This document shows positions 1 through 5,820 of a DNA stretch of 8,976 nucleotides, one piece after another (position 1 is the stretch's first letter; every line of letters begins with the position of its first letter). The notes beneath the pieces were generated by a model, which was not told the origin of the DNA, ran no database searches, and worked only from the letters and a program-made list of their open reading frames with translations. Made by a program: the position numbers and the translations under genes. Source of the stretch: an uncultured Pseudomonadota bacterium (GTDB lineage Bacteria > Myxococcota > UBA796); NCBI GenBank assembly GCA_913040875.1, contig CAJWHX010000115.1, forward strand, positions 1 through 8,976, in the 5' to 3' direction.

Positions 1-646
1 TTTCTGTAAAAGGTGGATGCGGGTTGCCTTCTTGCCATGTATTCCACGCATCGAGACTCGAATTAAATGATTTAAGGATATGTTCATTGATCCCTGGTTC
101 TTTGTTTATATCAAGTGGACCTTCAAATACTTTGAGGCAGTCTTCAACGAACTGACGTTCGATACCACTGAGTACGGAAGGGGGTAATATACCATCTCCA
201 TTTGTAGTACCGACGTGCATAATCGCTGCACGTTCTTGTACATCTTTCAGGTGTATGATTGCGAGGTCTTCTTTATGCAAGTTTTTGAGGACGACTTGCG
301 CAGTTCCTTTTAATTGGACACCGGCGGGTGTATCCTCTCGAAACGTATTGATCTCAATGGAATCTTGGCCTTCTATACACCCTTGTAAATCATTCACCCG
401 CTCAATCATCCATTCTATAGCTTGATGTATCTCGGAGGGCATGATCCGTTGATTGTTGTCATTGTCTAAGTAGTGTAAAAATATTCGATCGCTTGATAGT
501 CCATCAATGGGTGCACTATTCGCTGACCAATGAACAGGATTGAGGGAGAGGACCTGTCGCATTTTTGTCGGTGAGTCGATGATGAGTTGAGGTCGGCCAT
601 TTAAAAGCCGCAGTCGAATATCAGATGGGAGTGGGTCAGAGTTCAT
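1..646 (-). CDS. Unrecognised protein with EF-hand-like loop, N-terminal 215 residues (partial)
   Basis: The frame is open from an ATG at 646 down to the left edge, so the C-terminus is missing. I do not recognise a function. The N-terminus reads MNSDPLPSDIRLRLLNGRPQ and has no signal peptide or membrane segment, so a cytoplasmic location is inferred. Residues 61-72 fit the EF-hand calcium loop spacing: Asp61, Asp63, Asn65, Ile68 and Glu72, but with Gln66 where glycine is usual. A second glycine-rich turn (NGDG, residues 149-152) lacks proper EF-hand spacing. The segment around residues 35-60 (SLNPVHW, then SAPIDG) looks like a conserved block of a larger uncharacterised family; that is an impression, not a search result. 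It starts 52 bases after the glycosyltransferase stop on the same strand and is probably co-transcribed. The ribosome site is weak (AGG about 5 bases before the ATG). Confidence 0.75.
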   Translation of the reverse strand, partial: MNSDPLPSDIRLRLLNGRPQLIIDSPTKMRQVLSLNPVHWSANSAPIDGLSSDRIFLHYLDNDNNQRIMPSEIHQAIEWMIERVNDLQGCIEGQDSIEINTFREDTPAGVQLKGTAQVVLKNLHKEDLAIIHLKDVQERAAIMHVGTTNGDGILPPSVLSGIERQFVEDCLKVFEGPLDINKEPGINEHILKSFNSSLDAWNTWQEGNPHPPFTE

Positions 647-698
647 AACGCCTATTTTCTCACAATGTATCCAAGACTTCGTAGACTGGAAAGTTCAA

Positions 699-1376
699 TC
701 AATACATTAATACGGTACGCACAATGATCACACCTGCTTTCATACTGTTTCTTAGATTGCCTGAGATCTTAGACGTTCCCGTTTGACGTTTTCTATAAGG
801 CAGTTCTATCTCGCGAATGCTCAACCCGTTGCTAGCAGCTTTAAGTTGCATTTCAATGTTCCAACCGAAGTTCTCATCTTCCATTTGTAGTTCTAGTATT
901 TTGTTGATGTTGAATGCTCGAAATGGCCCCATGTCTCTGTATTGATGACCGGTTTTGAGACGAATCAAAGCCACGGCGAGTTTGTTTCCAAAACGCTGAT
1001 GAGGCTCAAGATTGACTTGGTCTTCCATTCTGGTCCGAGACGAAAGACACAAATCGACAGAGTCTTGTAATAGAGGTTCTATTAAAATTGGAATATCAGA
1101 AGGATTGTCGCTGAGGTCGGCATCCAATACAATGGCAAGTTCCTTTCCTGCGCGTTTCCCTTCCAGGATCCCCGTCATAATGGCAGTTCCATAGCCCAAT
1201 CTATTTTCTTTGATAACGGTTGCCCCAGCACTCTGAGCATATTCAAAACTCTTATCTGTACTAGCGTTATCAATCACAAAGACATCCCCATAAAATGAAG
1301 CCTGCTCTACGACATCGATAATGCCATCCTCTTCATTGTGACAGGGTACAAGAATCGCTAGGGAAGGATATTTCAT
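699..1376 (-). CDS. Glycosyltransferase family 2 (DPM/DPG-synthase-like)
   Basis: Predicted to move a sugar from a nucleotide-sugar donor to a lipid-phosphate or similar acceptor at the inner face of the cytoplasmic membrane; donor and acceptor are not predictable. The 225 residues carry a full GT-A set: VPCHNEE at 10-16, DNAST at 36-40, NRLGYGTAI at 58-66, the metal-binding DADLSD at 85-90, RDMGPFRAF at 147-155, FGWNIEMQLKA at 170-180 and PYRKRQTGTSKISG at 193-206. The order GPFRA, then GW.xEMQ.KA, then a basic glycine/serine loop is typical of the polyprenyl-phosphate-sugar-synthase-like branch. No C-terminal membrane helices follow. I chose the ATG at 1376 because GGAGA lies just upstream (1385-1381) and the protein then begins MKYPSLAILVPC, usual for the family. 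An in-frame ATG at 1400 would add eight residues but has no ribosome site. It probably forms an operon with the gene ending at the left edge. Confidence 0.9.
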   Translation of the reverse strand: MKYPSLAILVPCHNEEDGIIDVVEQASFYGDVFVIDNASTDKSFEYAQSAGATVIKENRLGYGTAIMTGILEGKRAGKELAIVLDADLSDNPSDIPILIEPLLQDSVDLCLSSRTRMEDQVNLEPHQRFGNKLAVALIRLKTGHQYRDMGPFRAFNINKILELQMEDENFGWNIEMQLKAASNGLSIREIELPYRKRQTGTSKISGNLRNSMKAGVIIVRTVLMY

Positions 1377-1380
1377 TGCG

Positions 1381-1385
1381 TCTCC
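1381..1385 (-). promoter_or_regulatory. Shine-Dalgarno site that sets the glycosyltransferase start
   Basis: On the minus strand GGAGA is followed by four or five bases and then the ATG at 1376. It lies inside the eight-codon extension that would be read from the other ATG at 1400. A TATACA hexamer (1410-1405) would place transcription start near 1398, giving a leader of about 22 bases and again favouring 1376. Confidence 0.6.
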
Positions 1386-1478
1386 GATGGATACATCCAT
1401 TCTATGTATATCTTGTCGGGCTTATTTTCCCATATCTTTTGCATACAATCACATGGGAAGGGAAATGTCGCGATAATT

Positions 1479-1516
1479 TTGTGTGTGAATTGAATTGATT
1501 TCGGTACACTGTATAC
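1479..1516 (+). promoter_or_regulatory. Candidate leaderless promoter of the acyltransferase-like gene
   Basis: TACACT at 1505-1510 resembles a -10 hexamer and ends six bases before the ATG at 1517, so transcription would start at or next to the start codon. No Shine-Dalgarno sequence precedes the ATG. A poor -35 (TTGTGT at 1479-1484) sits 20 bases upstream, longer than ideal. An alternative pair, TTGAAT at 1490-1495 and TATACA at 1512-1517, would start transcription inside the gene and imply translation from the ATG at 1616 instead. Confidence 0.4.
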
Positions 1517-2674
1517 ATGCCTTCCCTATTGATCCCAGCTCTTACCGCTTTGTCTGGCGGGCTTCTGTTTAGAGACTATAAGCGACGCAGGCTTCAATCC
1601 CCAGAAGATCGGTACATGGCTCTGTATGGTCATGAAGATTGGGCGAGTAACAACATGGATATGCGTGTACACTTTGATCCTGCGTTGGATGAAGAAGTGA
1701 AAGCCTCGTGGATTCGTCGATTGAAAACTCGTTTGCCATTAGAAGAGTCTATGTTGTCTGAAGTTGCAGAAATTGTAGGTGAGGAACTGATATTTCACAA
1801 GGTTCCGACCAGCGTTGAAGATTTGTTGAAACCTCGGCAGGGGATCTGGTTTGATATGTCTACACCGGGGCTCATTCATATCATTTGGAATCATCTTCAG
1901 GTTGATGGCGTGGGATTGTGGCGTGAACTTCGTGAAGTGTATGATGAAAATCCTCCGCTGATTCCTTATCGGAGCATATCTCCACCACTACCGATCGTTC
2001 CTGAGATTATGGGTATACCCGAAATGACTAAGAGCGTCACTATTCGAGGTTCACTCCATAAAGAGATGGATATCGATACCGGCGTCGAGCAGCACTTTAC
2101 CATGTGGGACGGTGCAAAAATTCGCACATTTAAAAATCAGTGCAGCGCGGCATTTGGTCAGACAGTGCCATTCAACCTGGTCACGGCTGCCCTTGTGGCC
2201 GATCGAATCTTTACTCGTCATCCAACCGTCAAGAAATTGAACCTTGGTCTTACGGTCTACTTTCCATTTTTGGAATCTCGCAACAAATATGGTGTTCAAA
2301 TACGTACGGTTAAAAGGGATACACTTCAAGGGTTGGTGAAACAACTCATAAAAAGGCAAGCCAGTCCGGTGGCGACCTGGGGTGCCGCAGCAGTTCAAGG
2401 ATATGCCCTCAATCGCGTCCCAAACAAATGGTTTATGAACTTAATGCAGTACTTCCGTAAACAGATCGATGTATTGATTGCCAATGTCCCAGTGGGACAA
2501 GTTCCGGTGACTGTAGGCGAAAAATTAGTGCAGGTGTCTTGCCATACTCGAGAGTTGTCCTTGCCTTATTACGTTTTGCTGATGGGTACGCGTGGAGAGG
2601 TGCATACTTCGATGACGACACGGTATAAGCAAGATGACCATACACGGATGATGGAACTGCCAGAATTAGTGTGA
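1517..2674 (+). CDS. Diverged condensation/WS-DGAT-like acyltransferase, membrane-anchored
   Basis: Likely a CoA- or carrier-dependent acyltransferase of the chloramphenicol-acetyltransferase fold, distantly like wax ester synthase/DGAT and condensation domains. Substrate unknown. Residues 125-131 read NHLQVDG, matching the active-site HHxxxDG with the first His replaced by Asn but the catalytic-position His126, Asp130 and Gly131 kept. Later landmarks are in the expected order: a helix at 219-232 (FNLVTAALVADRIF), IANVP at 321-325 where WS/DGAT proteins have SNVPGP, and a closing strand region at about 350-372. The first 18 residues are hydrophobic and followed by a basic cluster (YKRRR, 21-25), suggesting an N-terminal membrane anchor with the catalytic domain in the cytoplasm. 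At 385 residues it is shorter than usual WS/DGAT proteins. The hydroxylase gene follows 89 bases downstream on the same strand. If the anchor is not translated, Met34 (ATG at 1616) is the alternative start. Fold assignment is moderately sure; activity is inference. Confidence 0.65.
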   Translation: MPSLLIPALTALSGGLLFRDYKRRRLQSPEDRYMALYGHEDWASNNMDMRVHFDPALDEEVKASWIRRLKTRLPLEESMLSEVAEIVGEELIFHKVPTSVEDLLKPRQGIWFDMSTPGLIHIIWNHLQVDGVGLWRELREVYDENPPLIPYRSISPPLPIVPEIMGIPEMTKSVTIRGSLHKEMDIDTGVEQHFTMWDGAKIRTFKNQCSAAFGQTVPFNLVTAALVADRIFTRHPTVKKLNLGLTVYFPFLESRNKYGVQIRTVKRDTLQGLVKQLIKRQASPVATWGAAAVQGYALNRVPNKWFMNLMQYFRKQIDVLIANVPVGQVPVTVGEKLVQVSCHTRELSLPYYVLLMGTRGEVHTSMTTRYKQDDHTRMMELPELV

Positions 2675-2714
2675 GGGGGAGATACATGTTGATCTACTCT
2701 GTGTAGGGATGCAC

Positions 2715-2726
2715 TCTACATGTAGA
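2715..2726. promoter_or_regulatory. Perfect 12-base palindrome, candidate operator
   Basis: TCTACATGTAGA is its own reverse complement. It lies five bases before the -35-like element of the hydroxylase gene, a usual place for a repressor or activator site. A shorter arm pair CTAC/GTAG (2694-2697 and 2703-2706) lies just upstream. No regulator can be named. Confidence 0.4.
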
Positions 2727-2748
2727 AGGCTTGACGTCATTGTAGAAG
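2721..2748 (+). repeat. Direct repeat TGTAGAAG, two copies 20 bases apart
   Basis: TGTAGAAG occurs at 2721-2728 and 2741-2748, on both sides of the -35-like hexamer, with a partial third copy (TGTAGGGA, 2702-2709) 19 bases further upstream. Spacing near two helical turns puts all copies on one face of the DNA, as in operator arrays. Chance cannot be excluded for such a short motif. Confidence 0.4.
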
Positions 2749-2758
2749 AATATACATT
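2731..2758 (+). promoter_or_regulatory. Candidate leaderless promoter of the hydroxylase gene
   Basis: TTGACG at 2731-2736 matches five of six consensus -35 bases. Sixteen bases later TACATT (2753-2758) matches four of six -10 bases and ends five bases before the ATG at 2764, with no well-placed Shine-Dalgarno. The -35 overlaps the palindrome TGACGTCA (2732-2739). Confidence 0.45.
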
Positions 2759-2763
2759 TCTGT

Positions 2764-3606
2764 ATGAGCATTGTATGGAATGAATTATTGCAGCCTGTGA
2801 TGGGTGGATTGTCTTGGGTGGGTCAGCAAATATTGTTTCAAGTACCCATCGAGCAGAATTTATTTTGGATGGTGACAGCGATGACGGCAATCATCATGGT
2901 TCTAGAGCAGTACTTTCCTTGGCGTAAAAATCAGCGGTTCTTCAGAAAAGATTGGGGAGTTGATCTCTTTTATCTGTACGCAAACATCTTCATTTTTGCT
3001 GTCATTATTAAGCCTGTATACGATGCCCTCTCTTATTTACTGCCCAATAATTTGCATGCCCCAATACTGAGTGAGTTGAGTTGGGGATGGCAACTGGTTG
3101 TATTCTTCATCGTACAAGACTTTTTACAATGGGGAATGCATAGATTGCTTCACAGAAACAATTGGTTGTGGAAGTTCCATCAGATTCATCACTCCGTGAA
3201 AGAAATGGGGGTGGCGTCGCATTTTCGATATCATTGGATGGAGAATATAGTCTATAAACCCACAAAGTTAGCGACGCTTGCCTTGTTTGCAGGGGTGGAG
3301 CCTCAAATGGCAGTTCTGGTGCACATGGGGTCTTTGTTGATCGGGCATCTCAATCACGCCAACTTGAACCTAGACTGGGGACCGTTGCGGTATATTTTTA
3401 ACTCACCGACAATGCATCTATTGCATCATAGTCAAGCTCATCTCACACAAGGTGGGGTGAACTTTGGAATATCGCTAAGTTGCTGGGATTATATGTTTGG
3501 AACAGTGGTACAGCCAACTCAAGATGGTGATCTTATTTTGGGGTTTGAAGGAGATGATATGGTTCCATCGAGTGTACTGAAACAGTTTCGGTACCCCTTG
3601 CGTTGA
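2764..3606 (+). CDS. Membrane fatty acid hydroxylase/sterol desaturase family protein
   Basis: An integral membrane di-iron oxygenase of the fatty acid hydroxylase superfamily, which hydroxylates or desaturates lipid substrates using O2 and reduced electron carriers; the substrate here is unknown. The 280 residues hold the histidine clusters in order: HRLLH at 126-130, HQIHH at 139-143, HLNH at 195-198 and HLLHH at 218-222, expected to bind two iron ions on the cytoplasmic side. Hydrophobic segments are at about 33-50, 66-92 and 107-122, with another weakly hydrophobic stretch around 167-194. Length is normal for the family. The start at 2764 is the first ATG after an in-frame stop at 2743 and has no good ribosome site, fitting the leaderless promoter proposed just upstream. 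The gene follows the acyltransferase-like gene, suggesting a shared lipid-modifying role (inference). The family call is firm. Confidence 0.92.
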   Translation: MSIVWNELLQPVMGGLSWVGQQILFQVPIEQNLFWMVTAMTAIIMVLEQYFPWRKNQRFFRKDWGVDLFYLYANIFIFAVIIKPVYDALSYLLPNNLHAPILSELSWGWQLVVFFIVQDFLQWGMHRLLHRNNWLWKFHQIHHSVKEMGVASHFRYHWMENIVYKPTKLATLALFAGVEPQMAVLVHMGSLLIGHLNHANLNLDWGPLRYIFNSPTMHLLHHSQAHLTQGGVNFGISLSCWDYMFGTVVQPTQDGDLILGFEGDDMVPSSVLKQFRYPLR

Positions 3607-3630
3607 TGACGTGAAATATTTTCTGTGTCA
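3607..3630 (+). other. Imperfect hairpin directly after the hydroxylase stop codon
   Basis: The 24 bases after the stop fold into an outer TGAC/GTCA stem, two G-T wobbles with a one-base bulge, an inner GAAA/TTTC stem and a three-base loop. No T-run follows, so it is not a standard intrinsic terminator. It might protect the mRNA end or weakly attenuate read-through. Confidence 0.3.
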
Positions 3631-3654
3631 ATCGTCCTGAACGAAATAGACTAT

Positions 3655-3663
3655 TGGTATATC
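3655..3663 (+). promoter_or_regulatory. Candidate extended -10 promoter for the protease-lipoprotein operon
   Basis: TGG followed by TATATC forms an extended -10 element, 39 bases before the TTG start at 3702. No convincing -35 is visible 16-18 bases upstream, which extended -10 promoters can tolerate. The leader would be about 30 bases and include the ribosome site at 3692-3697. Confidence 0.4.
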
Positions 3664-3691
3664 AAGAGGCTGGTCTGATGAACTAAACGCT

Positions 3692-3697
3692 GAGGTG
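3692..3697 (+). promoter_or_regulatory. Shine-Dalgarno site favouring a TTG start for the S41 protease
   Basis: GAGGTG has its AGG six bases before the TTG at 3702, ideal spacing, but twelve bases before the first ATG at 3708. The two starts differ by only two residues (MG), so the lipoprotein signal is little changed. Confidence 0.5.
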
Positions 3698-3701
3698 TGC
3701 T

Positions 3702-5024
3702 TTGGGAATGACGAATGTTGCTTTATGGATGTGGCTAGGCTGCAGTGGCAAGAAGGTTCAGATGGAAACATTTGAGGCGACTTGGACTGTTGTGAACGAG
3801 ACGTTTCCATACGAAGATTTTAACGGTACCAATTGGAATGAAGTTCATGACGCGTATTTGCCTCTTGCGAAGAAGGCAAAGACAGCCGACGACTTACGAC
3901 CCGTTTTGCAGGATATGCTCTCAGAATTGAATGTTTCACACATGGCAGTCATTCCTGAAGCAGACTTTTCTGTGATGGATAAGAATGCCTCCAATGACAG
4001 TAGCAATTCAGCGGAGTCCAAAGATGATGGAAATGACGAATCTGAGACAGAGGTGGTCGATCAAGGATGGGTTGGTTTGTCAGCCCGTTGGATAGAAGAA
4101 CAGCTTGTTGTGACGTCTGTTGATGGACGTGAAGATGTGCAAATGGGCTGGGTGATCGATAGCATCAATGATATTTCAGTCGCGTCTAGGGCAGAGCGAT
4201 TCTCTGATCCACGAAGGCAGTCCTTTTATATGGGACGATTTGCGGAAGGGCGTTTCTATGGAGATATCAACGACACCGTGGAAGTCACCTTCAAGGATGC
4301 CGAGGGAGAAGTGCAAGAACGAACCCTAACGTATGAAAAGGGACACGTCATGACTACGGGGACATCGTTCAACCTCCCTTCGACAGGGGTGTCATTCGTT
4401 CATCAGCAGATTGAACCGGGTATTGATACGATTGCCTTTACCAGTTTCATGATGCCCATTCGAGATCCGATGACAGAGGCTTTTGAACAAATTGCAGAGT
4501 TGAAACCTCAAGGCTTGATTGTCGATTTGAGAGGGAATCCAGGAGGGTTGATTGTCTTAGGCCAGAAACTCTCTGGGTATTTGATCTCAGAGAAAGGGCT
4601 TGATTTGGGAGAGCAGATCACCCGAGATGGAAATTTGTTTTTGGACATTCATCCACGTCCGGCATCGCTTCGGTATGCGGGCCCGGTGGCATTTATAGTT
4701 GATGAAACCAGTGCATCTACATCAGAGGTATTGGCGGGTGGTCTTCAAGAGTTGGGTCGTATAGAGGTTTTTGGACAACAGACAGCAGGAAAAGCCCTGC
4801 CATCCGGTGTTCGAGAGTTGCCGAATGGAGACCGATTGCAATATGTTCTATCTGATTTAAAAACACCATCTGGTGGTCGATACGAGGGAGAAGGTGTGAT
4901 ACCAGATCATCCGGTTAATCGTATGCGTTCAGATTATGTGCAAGGTATCGACCCTGAAATGGCGGCGGCGATTAAATGGATTAAAGAGCAGTATCCCACC
5001 AAAGAAATAGGAGAAACAGAATGA
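3702..5024 (+). CDS. S41 family peptidase lipoprotein (Tsp/CtpA-like) with PDZ-like domain
   Basis: A serine-lysine protease that trims or degrades envelope proteins. Numbering from TTG at 3702 (440 residues): a very short signal ends in WLGC with lipid-attachment Cys14, so the enzyme is predicted to be membrane-tethered in the periplasm. An N-terminal helical domain (about 22-85) is followed by an acidic Asn/Ser/Asp/Glu-rich linker (94-118), a degenerate PDZ-like domain (122-210) and the S41 core (about 235-405). The core shows VDLRGNPGG at 274-282, SASTSE at 337-342 with nucleophile Ser339, and TAGKA with Lys364. The 25-residue spacing equals Ser430/Lys455 of E. coli Tsp, so it should be active. 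A pocket-like GEGVIPDHPV follows at 396-405. The stop overlaps the next gene by ATGA. TTG was chosen because of the ribosome site; ATG at 3708 is possible. Family assignment is secure; natural substrates are unknown. Confidence 0.93.
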   Translation: MGMTNVALWMWLGCSGKKVQMETFEATWTVVNETFPYEDFNGTNWNEVHDAYLPLAKKAKTADDLRPVLQDMLSELNVSHMAVIPEADFSVMDKNASNDSSNSAESKDDGNDESETEVVDQGWVGLSARWIEEQLVVTSVDGREDVQMGWVIDSINDISVASRAERFSDPRRQSFYMGRFAEGRFYGDINDTVEVTFKDAEGEVQERTLTYEKGHVMTTGTSFNLPSTGVSFVHQQIEPGIDTIAFTSFMMPIRDPMTEAFEQIAELKPQGLIVDLRGNPGGLIVLGQKLSGYLISEKGLDLGEQITRDGNLFLDIHPRPASLRYAGPVAFIVDETSASTSEVLAGGLQELGRIEVFGQQTAGKALPSGVRELPNGDRLQYVLSDLKTPSGGRYEGEGVIPDHPVNRMRSDYVQGIDPEMAAAIKWIKEQYPTKEIGETE

Positions 5025-5812
5025 TTGGTTTGATGATGATGGTACAGTTTGGATGTGCCAAACATAGTGTGAAAGCAAAGGAAATCCCTACTGCAGAGAG
5101 TATTTTTGCTGCCTATCAAGCAGCGAGTGTTTCTGAAGAGGAGAGGGATGTGGAGCTTCTCAATCTACACACGGTGGGTACCGTTGAGATGGCATTGATG
5201 CCGGAGCCATTTCTTGTAGACTCATGGATTATTCATGACAAAGGTTCACAAACCATTTTGACCATCCCAGGAATTGGAGAAGTGTCGGAGGTGTATAACC
5301 TCGAATATGCATGGGCAGTAGATCCCACCTCAGGTGACCGTTTGAAAGAAGGTGCAGAGTTAGAGTATTCGCAAAAGGAGTTTGAGCGAACTTTTGTGAA
5401 AGATTATTCCCAATTGTATTCAGAGGCAACGGTTCTTGGTGCGGATGTCTTTGAAGAGCAAGACGTCTGGAAGATCTCGGCTAAGGATGCCTTTAATGGT
5501 TCTAAAGCGACGTTGTATTTTACCCAAGAGGGGTCGTTGCTGGTTGGTGAGCATCGAATGGTAGAACAGGGCAAAGGATCTATGAAAATGAAGATGTCTT
5601 ATGGGGAGTATCAATGGGTCAATGGATTTTACATGCCCAAGCAAATGACCATTAAAACGATGGGGATTAAGCAAGAGCTTACCCTGACGGAAGTGACTGT
5701 TAACAATGAGGAGACCCCTGACATTGTCATTCCGGAATCGATTCAGGCATTCATTGACGAGTCAAAGCAACCAGAAGAGCAACCAGAAGAGTCAGGAACA
5801 CCAGCAGAATAA
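5021..5812 (+). CDS. Predicted lipoprotein, LolA-like fold suspected, coupled to S41 peptidase
   Basis: A 263-residue exported protein with no enzyme motif. The start MIGLMMMVQFGC gives a lipidation Cys12 after a very short signal lacking Lys or Arg. A helix (23-42) precedes alternating beta strands over residues 48-228, with phrases such as LHTVGTVEMAL, WIIHDKGSQTIL, YAWAVDPTSGDRL and YGEYQWVNGFYMPKQMTI. This resembles the curved sheet of LolA/LprG-type lipid-handling proteins and outer-membrane lipoprotein-sorting-like domains; the resemblance is inferred by eye. The C-terminal tail is low-complexity, rich in Pro, Glu and Gln. The ATG overlaps the protease stop (ATGA), and AGGAGA (5009-5014) lies six bases upstream, so translation is coupled. 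It may be the protease's adaptor or substrate-holder, or bind a lipid independently. Its stop lies eight bases from the stop of the convergent glycosyltransferase gene. Confidence 0.8.
   Translation: MIGLMMMVQFGCAKHSVKAKEIPTAESIFAAYQAASVSEEERDVELLNLHTVGTVEMALMPEPFLVDSWIIHDKGSQTILTIPGIGEVSEVYNLEYAWAVDPTSGDRLKEGAELEYSQKEFERTFVKDYSQLYSEATVLGADVFEEQDVWKISAKDAFNGSKATLYFTQEGSLLVGEHRMVEQGKGSMKMKMSYGEYQWVNGFYMPKQMTIKTMGIKQELTLTEVTVNNEETPDIVIPESIQAFIDESKQPEEQPEESGTPAE
5766..5791 (+). repeat. Two-copy 12-base tandem repeat in the lipoprotein tail
   Basis: Period 12, unit GCAACCAGAAGA, just over two copies, encoding the repeated Gln-Pro-Glu-Glu tail of the second lipoprotein. Whole-codon length keeps the frame if copies are gained or lost. 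Confidence 0.7.
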
Positions 5813-5820
5813 GCGATTGT

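Noticed and set aside
149..206. Second EF-hand (NGDG motif, residues 149-152) in the left-edge protein
   Set aside because: Isoleucine follows the glycine directly, which breaks the spacing required for a calcium loop.
1012..1194. Plus-strand open frame inside the family 2 glycosyltransferase gene
   Set aside because: The opposite strand has a complete set of GT-A motifs; this frame has no ribosome site or recognisable motif.
2051..2890. Minus-strand open frames across the acyltransferase-like gene and its downstream gap
   Set aside because: They are antisense to well-supported genes, have no ribosome sites, and their protein composition is unnatural.
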